From Lachnospiraceae bacterium (GTDB lineage Bacteria > Bacillota > Clostridia > Lachnospirales > Lachnospiraceae): a stretch of DNA of 64,000 nucleotides. The number at the start of each line of letters is the position of its first letter. Positions within the stretch are counted from its first letter, which is position 1. Positions 26,722 through 35,499 of this stretch are shown in pieces. The stretch lies in contig JAFRWN010000082.1 in assembly GCA_017437965.1 (NCBI GenBank), positions 18,061 to 82,060 on the forward strand, read 5' to 3'. Below the pieces are notes generated by a model. The model was not told where the DNA came from. It worked only from the letters and a program-made list of their open reading frames with translations, and made no database searches. The position numbers were made by a program, and so were the translations under genes.

Positions 26722-27872
26722 TGATAAAAAAAGAAATTGCCGAAATAAAGAAACAGCTGACCCATAAGGCCAGCACGATAAGTAAGATCGCCGGCTGCTA
26801 TGTCGGCGGAGAAAAACAGAAGATTGCAAGTCTTAACAATACCTTCCTTGCACTTCCCGAGGAGGAGACCTTCAAATATTTTGAATTCTTCTCGAAGGCG
26901 CTTTCGGGTACTATCGGCAGGAATCTTCTGAATATGGAATTTCCTCTGGAAACGGAGGAAGAAGGAGGCACTCAGGCAGAGCTGCTTAAGCTCAGGGATT
27001 CCGGGCTTAAAGATCAGGAGCTGCTTGAGCGTTTTTATGACAGGGTGATAGATTCCTACGAGTATACCGGAAACTATCTGATACTCCTTGTCCATGCAAG
27101 CTATGATGTGCCCGGAAGAACGACGGACGGCCTTGAGCTTGAGGATTCGTCGGATGAGATATATGAATATATACTCTGCTGCATATGCCCTGTCGAGCTT
27201 GACAAGGCTGCGCTTTCCTATGATCCGCTTGCAGGTGTTTTTGCCGCAAGGGACCGCGACTGGGTGGTTGAAAAGCCCATAAACGGTTTTCTTTTTCCTG
27301 CTTTCAATGACAGAAGCACAGACATACATTCCCTGCTCTATTACTCAAAAAAGGCCGAGGAAATCAATGAAAGCTTTATAGAAAGCGTGCTCGGCACCGT
27401 GAAGCCGATGACGGCCGGAACCCAGAAGGAAAGCTTTAAGGACATACTCGAAAGCAGCCTCGCAGAAGAGTGCGCTTTTGATACCGTAAGGCTTATCCAG
27501 GAAAAGGTCAATGAGCTTGTCGAAGAAAAGAAGGAGGAACCCGGACCCGTAGTTTTTGAAAAAACCGAGGTGATGGATATTCTTTCCGAAAGCGGTGTAA
27601 CCGATGAAAAGCTTGAAAAGTTCGACAAGTGCTATGATGAGACCATCGGTAAAAAAGCTACGCTTCAGGCCAACAATATAGTAGACACCTCAAAGCTTAA
27701 GGTAAAGACTTCGAGGGTTGAGATAAAATGCTCACCGCTTGAAGCAGAGCTGCTTGAAACAAAGATCATAGACGGGAGACGCTGTATCGTCATCCCGCTT
27801 GATGACGGGGTGACCGTCAACGGGATAAAGGTTATACCCGGAAAAATAAAAGAAAATGAGGAGAATAACTGA
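26721..27872 (+). CDS. DUF4317 family protein
   Basis: 383 residues. The opening MIKKEIAEIKKQLT, then IAGCYVGGEKQKIA and FEFFSKALSGTIGRNLLNMEFPL, matches DUF4317 proteins, which are found mainly in Lachnospiraceae and relatives. No catalytic motif is recognised and there is no signal peptide. It is coupled by single-base overlaps to the SseB-like gene before it and the symporter gene after it, so the three form one operon. Confidence 0.85.
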   Translation: MIKKEIAEIKKQLTHKASTISKIAGCYVGGEKQKIASLNNTFLALPEEETFKYFEFFSKALSGTIGRNLLNMEFPLETEEEGGTQAELLKLRDSGLKDQELLERFYDRVIDSYEYTGNYLILLVHASYDVPGRTTDGLELEDSSDEIYEYILCCICPVELDKAALSYDPLAGVFAARDRDWVVEKPINGFLFPAFNDRSTDIHSLLYYSKKAEEINESFIESVLGTVKPMTAGTQKESFKDILESSLAEECAFDTVRLIQEKVNELVEEKKEEPGPVVFEKTEVMDILSESGVTDEKLEKFDKCYDETIGKKATLQANNIVDTSKLKVKTSRVEIKCSPLEAELLETKIIDGRRCIVIPLDDGVTVNGIKVIPGKIKENEENN

Positions 27873-29416
27873 TGAATGGAATTTACCTCAATTCAGTGCT
27901 GGATTTCATCGCTGATAAGAATGCAAAGGTAAACGAGATCGTCTGGGGACTTCCCATGCTGGTGCTTTTGGTAGGAACCGGCGTTCTCATGACTCTTCTT
28001 ACCAGGTTCTTTCAGATCACGCACATCGGGCACTGGATGAAGAAAACAATCGGCGGAATTTTCGGTGACAAGCATGTAACTGCCCATACCGAAAAGCATG
28101 ACAAGTCGATCTCACAGTTCCAGTCACTTTGTACCGCACTTGCAGCAACTATCGGTACAGGTAACATTGCCGGTGTTGCAGCCGCTATCGCACTCGGCGG
28201 CCCGGGCTCAATTTTCTGGATGTGGATAGTAGCCTTCTTCGGCATGATGACGAACTATTCCGAAAACGTGCTCGGTATCTACTACAGAAGGAAGAACGAA
28301 AACAATGAGTGGTCCGGCGGCGCAATGTATTATCTTCGCGACGGACTTGGTGCAAAGAAAAACTGCAAGCATATCGGAATGATACTTGCAATACTTTTCT
28401 CTTGCTTCTGTGTTATCGCATCCTTTGGTATCGGTAACATGAGCCAGATCAATTCGATCGCAACCAACATGGATTCCGCATTTGATATCCCTACATGGAT
28501 CACAGGCGTTGTCCTGCTTGTATTAGCAGCACTTGTTATCGTAGGTGGTCTCAAGAGAATAGCAAGCGTTACAGAAAAGCTTGTGCCTTTCATGGCAATT
28601 GCCTATGTTATCGGCGCACTTATCATCTGCATCGCAAACATCGATAAGTTCGGCGAGGTATTCTCCGCTATATTCAAGGGGGCTTTCGGATTTAAGGCAG
28701 CAGGCGGCGGTATCGTCGGATCCGGTGTCAAGCTGGCAGTTACCTGGGGTATGAAACGAGGCGTTTTCTCAAACGAGGCAGGTCTCGGATCATCCGTTAT
28801 GGTACATTCAAATTCAAACGTAAAAGAGCCTGTAAGACAGGGTATGTGGGGTATCTTCGAGGTATTTGCAGATACCATCGTGGTTTGCTCACTTACAGCA
28901 TTTGCAGTTCTTTCATCCGGACTTGTTGATCTTGAAACCGGAGTAATGAACAGTACAAAAGAAAAGACAGCGCTTGTTGCCGAGGCATTTTCAAAAATAT
29001 TCGGCAAGGCGGGAGAGGGCTTTATCGCCATAGCAATCCTGCTCTTCGCATTTTCTACAGTGCTGGGCTGGTCACACTACGGCAGCAAGGCATGGGAATA
29101 TCTTTTCGGAACAAAATCGACCGTAATATACAAGGTCATTTTCGTCGGAGTAATTTACTTCGGAGCCGTAATGTCACTTGATCTTGCATGGGATCTTTCG
29201 GATACCTTCAACGGTCTCATGGCACTTCCCAACCTTATAGGCGTGGTCGTGCTTTCACCGATAGTGGTAAAGATCACTTCAAACTATGTAAGGCGTGTGC
29301 TTAAGCATGAGAAGATTGAGCCGATGCTTTCGGCTTTCCCTGATGTACAGGCATCGCAGCTTTCGGACTTCGATCCCGTAGAAGAAGACGGGCTTGATGA
29401 AGATGCTGAAAAGTAA
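27872..29416 (+). CDS. Alanine/glycine:cation symporter (AgcS family)
   Basis: 514 residues with about ten to eleven membrane segments. Family motifs include the LCTALAATIGTGNIAGVAAA stretch, GGPGSIFWMWIVAFFGMMTNYSENVLG and WGMKRGVFSNEAGLGSSVM. These fit Na+- or H+-coupled alanine/glycine uptake. The C-terminal tail is long and acidic (DFDPVEEDGLDEDAEK). The ATG overlaps the DUF4317 stop. An 11-bp inverted repeat (29435-29445 with 29457-29467) follows the gene without a T-run. Confidence 0.93.
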   Translation: MNGIYLNSVLDFIADKNAKVNEIVWGLPMLVLLVGTGVLMTLLTRFFQITHIGHWMKKTIGGIFGDKHVTAHTEKHDKSISQFQSLCTALAATIGTGNIAGVAAAIALGGPGSIFWMWIVAFFGMMTNYSENVLGIYYRRKNENNEWSGGAMYYLRDGLGAKKNCKHIGMILAILFSCFCVIASFGIGNMSQINSIATNMDSAFDIPTWITGVVLLVLAALVIVGGLKRIASVTEKLVPFMAIAYVIGALIICIANIDKFGEVFSAIFKGAFGFKAAGGGIVGSGVKLAVTWGMKRGVFSNEAGLGSSVMVHSNSNVKEPVRQGMWGIFEVFADTIVVCSLTAFAVLSSGLVDLETGVMNSTKEKTALVAEAFSKIFGKAGEGFIAIAILLFAFSTVLGWSHYGSKAWEYLFGTKSTVIYKVIFVGVIYFGAVMSLDLAWDLSDTFNGLMALPNLIGVVVLSPIVVKITSNYVRRVLKHEKIEPMLSAFPDVQASQLSDFDPVEEDGLDEDAEK

Positions 29417-29471
29417 AAATGTAAAATAATTATATCCCGTAAGGTTCAAAGTCCGGACCTTACGGGAACAT

Positions 29472-29544
29472 GCATCCGTGGCTCAGTGGATAGGGCAGTG
29501 GCTTCCGAAGCCAAAGGACGGGGGTTCGAATCCCTTCGGATGCA
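29472..29544 (+). tRNA. tRNA-Arg (anticodon CCG)
   Basis: GCATCCG (29472-29478) pairs with CGGATGC (29537-29543), with discriminator A. The D-arm GCTC...GGGC, the anticodon loop TTCCGAA (anticodon CCG, reading CGG) and the T-loop TTCGAAT are all present. CCA is not encoded. No promoter is obvious directly upstream, so it may be read from the symporter operon. Confidence 0.93.
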
Positions 29545-29545
29545 T

Positions 29546-29635
29546 TGTCGTAAGCCCGCAGGGGTTACGACAGCCGGTCCGCGTGGCGCTTGACGCGGTT
29601 AATTCAAGGAAATGCCGATCGAAGTGAGGCATTTC
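29546..29635 (+). other. Three consecutive hairpins between tRNA-Arg and a lipoprotein gene
   Basis: TGTCGTAA/TTACGACA (29546-29553/29565-29572, with an inner CCC/GGG), CCGCGT/ACGCGG (29579-29584/29593-29598) and GAAATGCC/GGCATTTC (29609-29616/29628-29635) form three stems in a row. None has a T-run, so they do not look like terminators. They may be a tRNA processing tail, a small structured RNA or the lipoprotein leader. Confidence 0.6.
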
Positions 29636-29667
29636 TTCCAATGCAGATAGGAGGGACCCACGCTATT

Positions 29668-30339
29668 ATGCCAAAACATCTCTCAAAACCGATAGCTTTT
29701 CTTTTGGCGCTCACCCTTTTCCTCCTTACCGCCTGCAGTGACGGCGAGATAAAAAAGGATGATGAAAGCAGTACTGAAAAGCATTATTATATCACACCTA
29801 CGCCAATTACCGAAAAGCATGACGACGGTATAACTACCAGCCTCAGGCTCTGTGATGTGGAGATGGTGCGTCTTCTTGCGGCCTCATATTATTCTGCACT
29901 GAAAAATGAAGACATGTCAAAGCTTTCCCAACTTGTAAGCGACCCGGATTCCCTTAATGACGGGGTATTTGCACATTTTAAAAACTTGGATAGCATCAAT
30001 GTCCGCCATGTATATATGCTTGACGGTGAAACTCCGCTTGACTATGTGATCTATGTTTATTATGAGCTGAAATTCAAGGATATTGAAACTCCCATACCAT
30101 CCCTTGACGAGCTTTTTGTAACTAAAAATGAAGAAAAATACTATGTTATGAACGGTCCTGTCCCCGCAATTGCCTATAACAAGGTGCTGGGCGTGATCAA
30201 TGCGGAACCTGGGGTAAAGGAGCTCGTGGATTCCGTAAACAGACTGTTCCGGAAGGCACTGGATTCGGATCCGGCGCTTAAGGCCTACATAGAAGGCAGT
30301 AACGACGAGAATTCCTCGCGTAATGATGATAACCTGTAA
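29668..30339 (+). CDS. Putative lipoprotein
   Basis: Starting at ATG 29668 gives 223 residues; the GGAGGG at 29650-29655 is 12 nt away, rather far. The N-terminus MPKHLSKPIAFLLALTLFLL is a lipoprotein signal with lipobox LTAC (Cys23). The mature part begins with an acidic/Ser linker and then a domain of about 170 residues with the pattern of an NTF2-like or small alpha/beta fold (VRLLAASYYSALKNEDMSKLSQLV... YVIYVYYELKFKDIETPIPS). It is similar in outline to many Lachnospiraceae lipoproteins of unknown function. The last 55 bp overlap the opposing DUF5688 gene. Confidence 0.8.
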   Translation: MPKHLSKPIAFLLALTLFLLTACSDGEIKKDDESSTEKHYYITPTPITEKHDDGITTSLRLCDVEMVRLLAASYYSALKNEDMSKLSQLVSDPDSLNDGVFAHFKNLDSINVRHVYMLDGETPLDYVIYVYYELKFKDIETPIPSLDELFVTKNEEKYYVMNGPVPAIAYNKVLGVINAEPGVKELVDSVNRLFRKALDSDPALKAYIEGSNDENSSRNDDNL

Positions 30340-31163
30340 ACATTGTCTGAAAGATATTCGGAGGCCGATACAGCCTCGCTCATGTTGACTGAGCGCACAA
30401 TTTCTTTAAGCTCGCTTGGATCGTCACCATAATCCCTGCATTTAAGCAGCAGGGTTTCATGAATGGAAGAGGGAATGATATAATAATCGGTATCTTCTTC
30501 ATACTCAAGATGTTTTCCAAGTTCGTCATATAAAACCCCTGAAGCACCATAACTTTTCTCGCTGTTTGTGCATATCAGCAGTTCGCTCTCTTCGGGAAGC
30601 GTGGGAACACCGAGCATTTCGCTCATCTTTATTATCCGTAACGGCAGCAGCCTGTTCATGTTCTGTTTTGCCGTAAGGAGAAGTTCTTCTTTGGTCTTGT
30701 TGAATAGCTTTAACAGTGCATGATTTACATTGATAAAACCGTCAAATTCCATGAAGGAAGCATCTATCCTGAAAATGACGGCAAGATCTGACAGCCTGAA
30801 ATGGGGCAGGCGGGAGATAAGATCGGGATTTGCGTCGTAATTGATGAGGGAATAGATGATGTTGTCCTTTACCTTTTCCCAGTTGAGATCCGGAACAGGC
30901 TTTGAAAAGGAAGGCTGCATTTCGATTATTCCGGATATGCTCTTAGCGATATCGGCTGCTTCACGTCCGTTTTTATACTCATCAAAAAAATAGTCCAGAT
31001 GGATGCAGGGTGAGATATTGCACCCTTTTTTAGTGACTGTCAGGGTATGGATGATCACTCCGTTCAGTCTCGGGCTTTCGGAGAAAGAATAGGAGTAATC
31101 AGTCTCGGTGGCTCCTTTAAGTTCCATCAATAGCTCCCCTGTAAATTCTTCATATGTTTTCAT
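30285..31163 (-). CDS. DUF5688 family protein
   Basis: Starting at ATG 31163 behind GGAGG gives 292 residues; longer in-frame starts upstream run through a terminator and are rejected. The opening MKTYEEFTGELLMEL and the following TVTKKGCNISPCIHLDYFFDEYKNG match DUF5688, a Lachnospiraceae-enriched soluble family. No catalytic residues are known to me. The gene follows the degenerate GGDEF-EAL gene in direction but is separated from it by a terminator. Confidence 0.8.
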   Translation of the reverse strand: MKTYEEFTGELLMELKGATETDYSYSFSESPRLNGVIIHTLTVTKKGCNISPCIHLDYFFDEYKNGREAADIAKSISGIIEMQPSFSKPVPDLNWEKVKDNIIYSLINYDANPDLISRLPHFRLSDLAVIFRIDASFMEFDGFINVNHALLKLFNKTKEELLLTAKQNMNRLLPLRIIKMSEMLGVPTLPEESELLICTNSEKSYGASGVLYDELGKHLEYEEDTDYYIIPSSIHETLLLKCRDYGDDPSELKEIVRSVNMSEAVSASEYLSDNVYRLSSLREEFSSLLPSM

Positions 31164-31180
31164 TTCTGACCTCCGTTTGG

Positions 31181-31220
31181 ATAATAAAAAGCGTATGCAG
31201 GCATGTTCGCTGCATACGCT
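31181..31220 (-). terminator. Rho-independent terminator of the GGDEF-EAL-like gene
   Basis: On the minus strand AGCGTATGCAG pairs with CTGCATACGCT (arms at 31210-31220 and 31190-31200, 9-nt loop), followed by TTTTTATTAT. It lies downstream of the gene ending at 31352. Confidence 0.85.
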
Positions 31221-31351
31221 GATTTTATTATTTTTTGCTGTTTTATTCAATTTGCAAAATGACAGAAATGACAGTGCCAAAATTATTAAAACTGCAATAA
31301 AAATCGAGGCACTTTTTTAAAAACATCATTCAAGGAATGACAAATCCGCAC

Positions 31352-32875
31352 TTACTTTAAGGACATTCTTACGAACTGAAGGGCAAGCTCTTCTTCCATA
31401 TTGCCACTGTAGAGCTGACCTTCAGCATAGTCTGCATGGCACTTTTTGAGCATGTTTTCCTGCTCGGCGAATTCAACATTGCTTGCGATAAGCTTAAGCT
31501 TCCAGCTGTGGACAAGCTCTGTAAACGATGATAAAAACCTGTCGGGACTGATCCTTGTTTCGCCGTCAAATAAAGCACCTGAAAGCCTTACAAGAGTGAT
31601 GGGTGCATTCAGAAGGGCAGTCAAGGAAGAGTCTCCTGCGCCAAACTCATCAAGTATGAAACGGATGCCGAGCTTCTCAAGTTTTCTCATCAGCTGTATG
31701 GTTTCACCCGGCTTTTTCTGAAGGACCTTTTCAGGTATGGAAATCAGTATTCTTGCAGGGGTAGCATCGCTTTCTTCAAGAGCATTGTATACAATCTTTA
31801 CAAACTCGTCATCTATGAACTGTCCCGAAAGACAGCCGACTACAAAATTGATATCATTGAATCCTGCATTGTCAAAAACTTTCTGTTTATGGCAGGCTTC
31901 CCTGATGGTAAGAGCGAATATCCTCTTGGCTATCAGATTGTCTGTCGAAGGATCGATATAGTCATTGGGAAGGAGACATCCGAGCGAAGGAGAATCAAGT
32001 GCAGGGATGATCTCAAGTGCTGCGGGACGTGAGGTCCTTAGATCCATCTGGGCTGAGCACAGATAGTGGAAACCATTGTCCGTAACAGTCTGGTTCAGAA
32101 GAGCATTGAGTTCCATGCGCTTCATTGCCTGCTTTGCCATCGAATTATCATATTTGTAGACCTTGGGCTCGCCCTCGTTGATGGCGTGGCTTAAGGCAAG
32201 GCGGACATTGAGACCGAGAAGCTGCACATTCTTTCCGTCACGGGGAGCAATGGCAGATGCCATATATACCTCGGGAATCAGGTTTCTTGAAGAATTTTCG
32301 AAAGGCATGCGGAGCGTTTTGTAAAGCTCAGCCATCCTGTCCTCATATTCCGTAATATTGTCGAAATTCTGGGAGATCATCGCAAGTTCATCGGGAGCGA
32401 TCCTGGCGATGAAATCATCGTCAGTGATATTGGACTTAAGTCTTGCGGTAAAGTCAAGTATCAGCTCGTCACCTGCCATGTGTCCGGCGGAATTGGTGAT
32501 GCGGTCATAGTTTGAAAGCCTGATAACCGATACTGCAGCAAGCTCGCCCTCACGAAGAGTCATTATCACGCCTTCAAAAAGATCATTGAACTGCGTGTAA
32601 TTCGGAAGCTCGGTAAGTTTGTCGGTAAAAGCAATGCGGTTTACATCCTCATACAGACCTTTGAGCTCTTCATACTGGATCAGCAGGTTATCCTTCGCAT
32701 GCGTGGCTTCGCGGGCGTCGGTTTCAAGGCGGTTTACCTTTGTAATGAGCTTGCGGTTGTCATCCACTGCTTTTGACTGCTGTCCTTTTATTTTATTTAA
32801 ATTATTGATCACGACAATCAGCATTATCAAAAGGATGAATGCTATGGCGCAAACAACATAGAATGCAGGACCCAT
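31352..32875 (-). CDS. Membrane protein with degenerate GGDEF and EAL domains
   Basis: 507 residues, ATG behind AAGGAG. One N-terminal membrane helix (FYVVCAIAFILLIMLIVVI) is followed by a coiled coil (residues about 28-75). The GGDEF-like domain keeps FTDKLTELPN and GHMAGDELI, but the active loop reads APDEL (160-164). In the EAL-like domain the EAL motif is replaced (PAALEIIPAL, near 284-293) and the catalytic Asp pair reads ILDEFGAGDSSL. Neither cyclase nor phosphodiesterase activity is expected. This class of protein often acts as a c-di-GMP receptor or a scaffold at the membrane. The tRNA-Thr gene lies 28 nt upstream on the same strand, so they may share a promoter. Confidence 0.85.
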   Translation of the reverse strand: MGPAFYVVCAIAFILLIMLIVVINNLNKIKGQQSKAVDDNRKLITKVNRLETDAREATHAKDNLLIQYEELKGLYEDVNRIAFTDKLTELPNYTQFNDLFEGVIMTLREGELAAVSVIRLSNYDRITNSAGHMAGDELILDFTARLKSNITDDDFIARIAPDELAMISQNFDNITEYEDRMAELYKTLRMPFENSSRNLIPEVYMASAIAPRDGKNVQLLGLNVRLALSHAINEGEPKVYKYDNSMAKQAMKRMELNALLNQTVTDNGFHYLCSAQMDLRTSRPAALEIIPALDSPSLGCLLPNDYIDPSTDNLIAKRIFALTIREACHKQKVFDNAGFNDINFVVGCLSGQFIDDEFVKIVYNALEESDATPARILISIPEKVLQKKPGETIQLMRKLEKLGIRFILDEFGAGDSSLTALLNAPITLVRLSGALFDGETRISPDRFLSSFTELVHSWKLKLIASNVEFAEQENMLKKCHADYAEGQLYSGNMEEELALQFVRMSLK

Positions 32876-32902
32876 ATAGTACTCCTTAATATAAAATAAA
32901 AG

Positions 32903-32975
32903 AGCTTCCGAAGGGACTCGAACCCTCGATCTATTGATTACGAATCAATCGCTCTACCGACTGAGCCACGGAAGC
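32903..32975 (-). tRNA. tRNA-Thr (anticodon CGT)
   Basis: Read on the minus strand, GCTTCCG pairs with CGGAAGC. The D-loop region GGCTCAGTCGGTAGAGC, the anticodon loop TTCGTAA (anticodon CGT, reading ACG) and the T-loop TTCGAGT are standard. The discriminator is T and CCA is not encoded. Confidence 0.95.
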
Positions 32976-32993
32976 ATCTGTATTACTTGTCAA

Positions 32994-33022
32994 ATTATAT
33001 AACATCGGTGCCGTTTTGTCAA
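32994..33022 (-). promoter_or_regulatory. Consensus promoter for tRNA-Thr
   Basis: On the minus strand TTGACA (33017-33022) and TATAAT (32994-32999) are spaced 17 nt, a perfect sigma-A consensus, with the start of transcription expected a few bases before the tRNA 5' end. It may also serve the following GGDEF-EAL-like gene. Confidence 0.88.
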
Positions 33023-33098
33023 TGAAATCTTTAATATTACGGGTTTGTTGCGGGACTGTTAAGAGTAAATTACAACTGAATTACAGACCTCAAAAATA

Positions 33099-33127
33099 TT
33101 GACAGAATCTTAAAAAAATGTTAAAAT
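33099..33127 (+). promoter_or_regulatory. Promoter for the aldo/keto reductase-folD-dockerin gene run
   Basis: TTGACA (33099-33104) and TAAAAT (33122-33127), spaced 17 nt, lie 36 nt before the aldo/keto reductase start. No terminator is visible between this promoter and 56.4 kb, so it could drive a very long transcript. Confidence 0.75.
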
Positions 33128-33163
33128 TTATTAATTATAATAAGTAGCATGAGGAGGGGTGAA

Positions 33164-34339
33164 ATGCAATACAGAACAGACCGTTACGGCAATAAAATAT
33201 CGGTGCTCGGCTTCGGCTGCATGAGGTTTACCAAAAAAGGTTCAAAGATCGATTTTGACAAGGCAGAACGTGAGATAATGGCAGCCTACAGACGCGGTGT
33301 AAACTACTATGATACTGCTTATGTTTATCCCGGAAGCGAAGCGCTGATCGGTGAAATATTCGAAAAGAACAACATACGCGACAAAATCAATATTGCTACT
33401 AAGCTTCCCCACTACCTGATAAGAAAAAAAGAAGATCCCGATAAGTTTTTTGAAGAAGAGCTTGAAAGGCTCCGCACGGACCACGTGGATTATTATCTGA
33501 TGCACATGCTTACCGACGTTGCGACATGGGAAAGGCTGATCGGACTCGGAATCAAGGAATGGCTTGATGAAAAGAGAAAAAGCGGCCAGATAAAACAGGT
33601 CGGTTTTTCCTATCATGGAGGAACCGAGGGCTTTATAAAGCTGATCGATGCCTATGACTGGGACTTTTGCCAGATACAGTACAATTACATGGACGAAAAT
33701 GCCCAGGCAGGCGTAAGGGGCCTTAAATATGCAGCAGCAAAGGGAATACCGGTTGTGATAATGGAGCCCTTACGCGGCGGCAAGCTTGTAAACATTCCCG
33801 AGCGCGCGAAGAAACTGCTTGAAAAATATCCTGTAAAACGTTCACCTGCCGACTGGGCTTTCCGCTGGCTCTGGAACCAGCCCGAAGTGACCTGTGTGCT
33901 TTCCGGAATGAATTCCGTGAAGATGGTAAAGGAAAATTGTGCAACCGCATCGGATGCAAAGGTGGGAGAGCTTACCGAAAGGGATATGAAGCTCTACAAA
34001 AAAGTTCTCGCCATTATCAATATCAAGATGAAGGTCGGATGTACGGGTTGTGGTTACTGCATGCCGTGTCCTAAGGGTGTGGACATTCCGGGTACTTTCT
34101 CGTCCTATAACATGTGCGCTTCCGAAGGCTACATTTCAAGCCTGAGAGACCACCTTATGAACACAGCCCTGAGGCAGAACTGTACCGGAGCTTTAAACTG
34201 TGTTGAATGCGGAAGATGCGAAAAGCATTGCCCTCAGCACATCGAGATAAGAAAAGAGCTCAAAAATGCACGCAAAAAACTTGAAGGCCCGATTTATAGG
34301 ATATCTTCCTGGGTAATAAGAAAATTCAGGCTTTATTAA
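33164..34339 (+). CDS. Aldo/keto reductase with C-terminal 4Fe-4S domain
   Basis: Starting at ATG 33164 behind GAGGAGGGG gives 391 residues. The N-terminal aldo/keto reductase barrel shows VLGFGCMRF, NYYDTAYVYPGSEALIGE (catalytic Asp/Tyr), KINIATKLP and the DHVDYYLMHML His region. After residue about 285 come two Cys clusters, VGCTGCGYCMPCPKGVDIP and NCVECGRCEKHCPQHI, which should bind 4Fe-4S clusters. Such fusions are common in Clostridia; the electron donor may be ferredoxin rather than NADPH, and the substrate is unknown. It is the first gene of the run leading into dtd, fchA and folD. Confidence 0.93.
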   Translation: MQYRTDRYGNKISVLGFGCMRFTKKGSKIDFDKAEREIMAAYRRGVNYYDTAYVYPGSEALIGEIFEKNNIRDKINIATKLPHYLIRKKEDPDKFFEEELERLRTDHVDYYLMHMLTDVATWERLIGLGIKEWLDEKRKSGQIKQVGFSYHGGTEGFIKLIDAYDWDFCQIQYNYMDENAQAGVRGLKYAAAKGIPVVIMEPLRGGKLVNIPERAKKLLEKYPVKRSPADWAFRWLWNQPEVTCVLSGMNSVKMVKENCATASDAKVGELTERDMKLYKKVLAIINIKMKVGCTGCGYCMPCPKGVDIPGTFSSYNMCASEGYISSLRDHLMNTALRQNCTGALNCVECGRCEKHCPQHIEIRKELKNARKKLEGPIYRISSWVIRKFRLY

Positions 34340-34384
34340 AACAAGGTGTCACCGAAGGTGACGGATGAGGGTTTAAGAGAGATA

Positions 34385-34837
34385 ATGAAATACATAATCC
34401 AGCGCGTTACCCACGCCAACGTAAAAGTAGACGGAAAAATAATCGGGGAGATCGGGAAAGGCTACATGGTCCTGATCGGAGTTTCCGATACCGACAACGA
34501 ACAGATCGCCGAAAGAATGACGGCCAAGATGCTTGGCCTCCGGATTTTCGAGGATGAGAACGGCAAAACCAACCTGTCACTTAAGGACGTCGGAGGTGAG
34601 CTGCTTCTGATCTCGCAGTTCACACTCTACGCAGACTGCAGGAAGGGCAACCGCCCCTCATTCATCAATGCCGGCAAGCCGGAACATGCAAATGCACTCT
34701 ATGAGTACATTATCGGAAAATGCCGTGAAGCAGGATATAAAACTGAAACCGGAAGCTTCGGTGCCGATATGAAGGTTGAGCTTGTAAACGACGGACCGTT
34801 TACGGTGGTGCTTGACAGCGCCGAGATAATCGGGTGA
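34385..34837 (+). CDS. dtd: D-aminoacyl-tRNA deacylase
   Basis: Starting at ATG 34385 gives 150 residues, the usual Dtd length; a longer frame from 34346 is not supported. The opening [19 protein letters not shown], the [20 protein letters not shown] motif and the C-terminal [11 protein letters not shown] (the Gly/Pro-containing motif) are diagnostic. Dtd removes D-amino acids wrongly attached to tRNA. It lies 45 nt after the reductase and 32 nt before fchA. Confidence 0.95.
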   Translation: MKYIIQRVTHANVKVDGKIIGEIGKGYMVLIGVSDTDNEQIAERMTAKMLGLRIFEDENGKTNLSLKDVGGELLLISQFTLYADCRKGNRPSFINAGKPEHANALYEYIIGKCREAGYKTETGSFGADMKVELVNDGPFTVVLDSAEIIG

Positions 34838-34869
34838 CGGATAAAGGAAAAAGACAGGAGAGTAAAACA

Positions 34870-35496
34870 ATGAATTACAACGAAAAAACAATCAAAGACT
34901 TTATTCAGGTACTTTCTTCAAAGGAGCCGGTTCCGGGCGGTGGTGGTGCTTCGGCACTGATAGGAAGCATCGGAATCGCACTCGGAAACATGGTAGGATC
35001 CCTTACCGTCGGCAAGAAGAAATATGCCGATGTTGAAGAGGACATCAAAATCCTGATGTTCAAGGCAGAAAGGCTTGCGGAAAAATTCCAGGAGCTGATC
35101 GACAAGGATGCGGAAAGCTTTGCACCGCTTGCTTTGGCATATGCACTTCCGAAGGATACCGAAGAAGAGAAGGCCGAAAGGACAAGAGTGATGGAGGCAG
35201 CGCTTGAAACTGCAAGCCTTGCTCCTCTTGAGATAATGGAAACCGTCTGCGAGGCGGTTGACATCGTTTCGGAATTTGCAGCCAAGGGTTCAAAGCTTGC
35301 AATTTCCGATGCGGGAGTAGCTGCTATCGCACTCCGTTCCGCACTTCTCGGAGCCTCACTCAATGTCTTTATAAATACTGCATCGATGCAGAACCGTTCC
35401 CTTGCGGCAGAACTTGAGGGAAGGGCAAACGAAATGATAGAAGAATACGGCGCCAAGGCCGAAAAGATATTTAATTCAGTAAAAGAAAGGCTGTAA
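34870..35496 (+). CDS. fchA: Methenyltetrahydrofolate cyclohydrolase / cyclodeaminase (FchA-like)
   Basis: Starting at ATG 34870 behind AGGAGA gives 208 residues. The N-terminus FIQVLSSKEPVPGGGGASALIGSIGIALGNMVGSLT is the conserved start of the FchA/FTCD-C helical family, followed by DAESFAPLALAYALPKD and the IALRSALLGASLNVFINT segment. Members hydrolyse 5,10-methenyl-THF or deaminate formimino-THF. The adjacent folD supports the one-carbon role. Confidence 0.9.
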   Translation: MNYNEKTIKDFIQVLSSKEPVPGGGGASALIGSIGIALGNMVGSLTVGKKKYADVEEDIKILMFKAERLAEKFQELIDKDAESFAPLALAYALPKDTEEEKAERTRVMEAALETASLAPLEIMETVCEAVDIVSEFAAKGSKLAISDAGVAAIALRSALLGASLNVFINTASMQNRSLAAELEGRANEMIEEYGAKAEKIFNSVKERL

Positions 35497-35499
35497 AAA

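Noticed and set aside
29435..29467. The 11-bp inverted repeat after the symporter as a rho-independent terminator
   Set aside because: There is no T-run after the stem on either strand; it is only noted as a hairpin.
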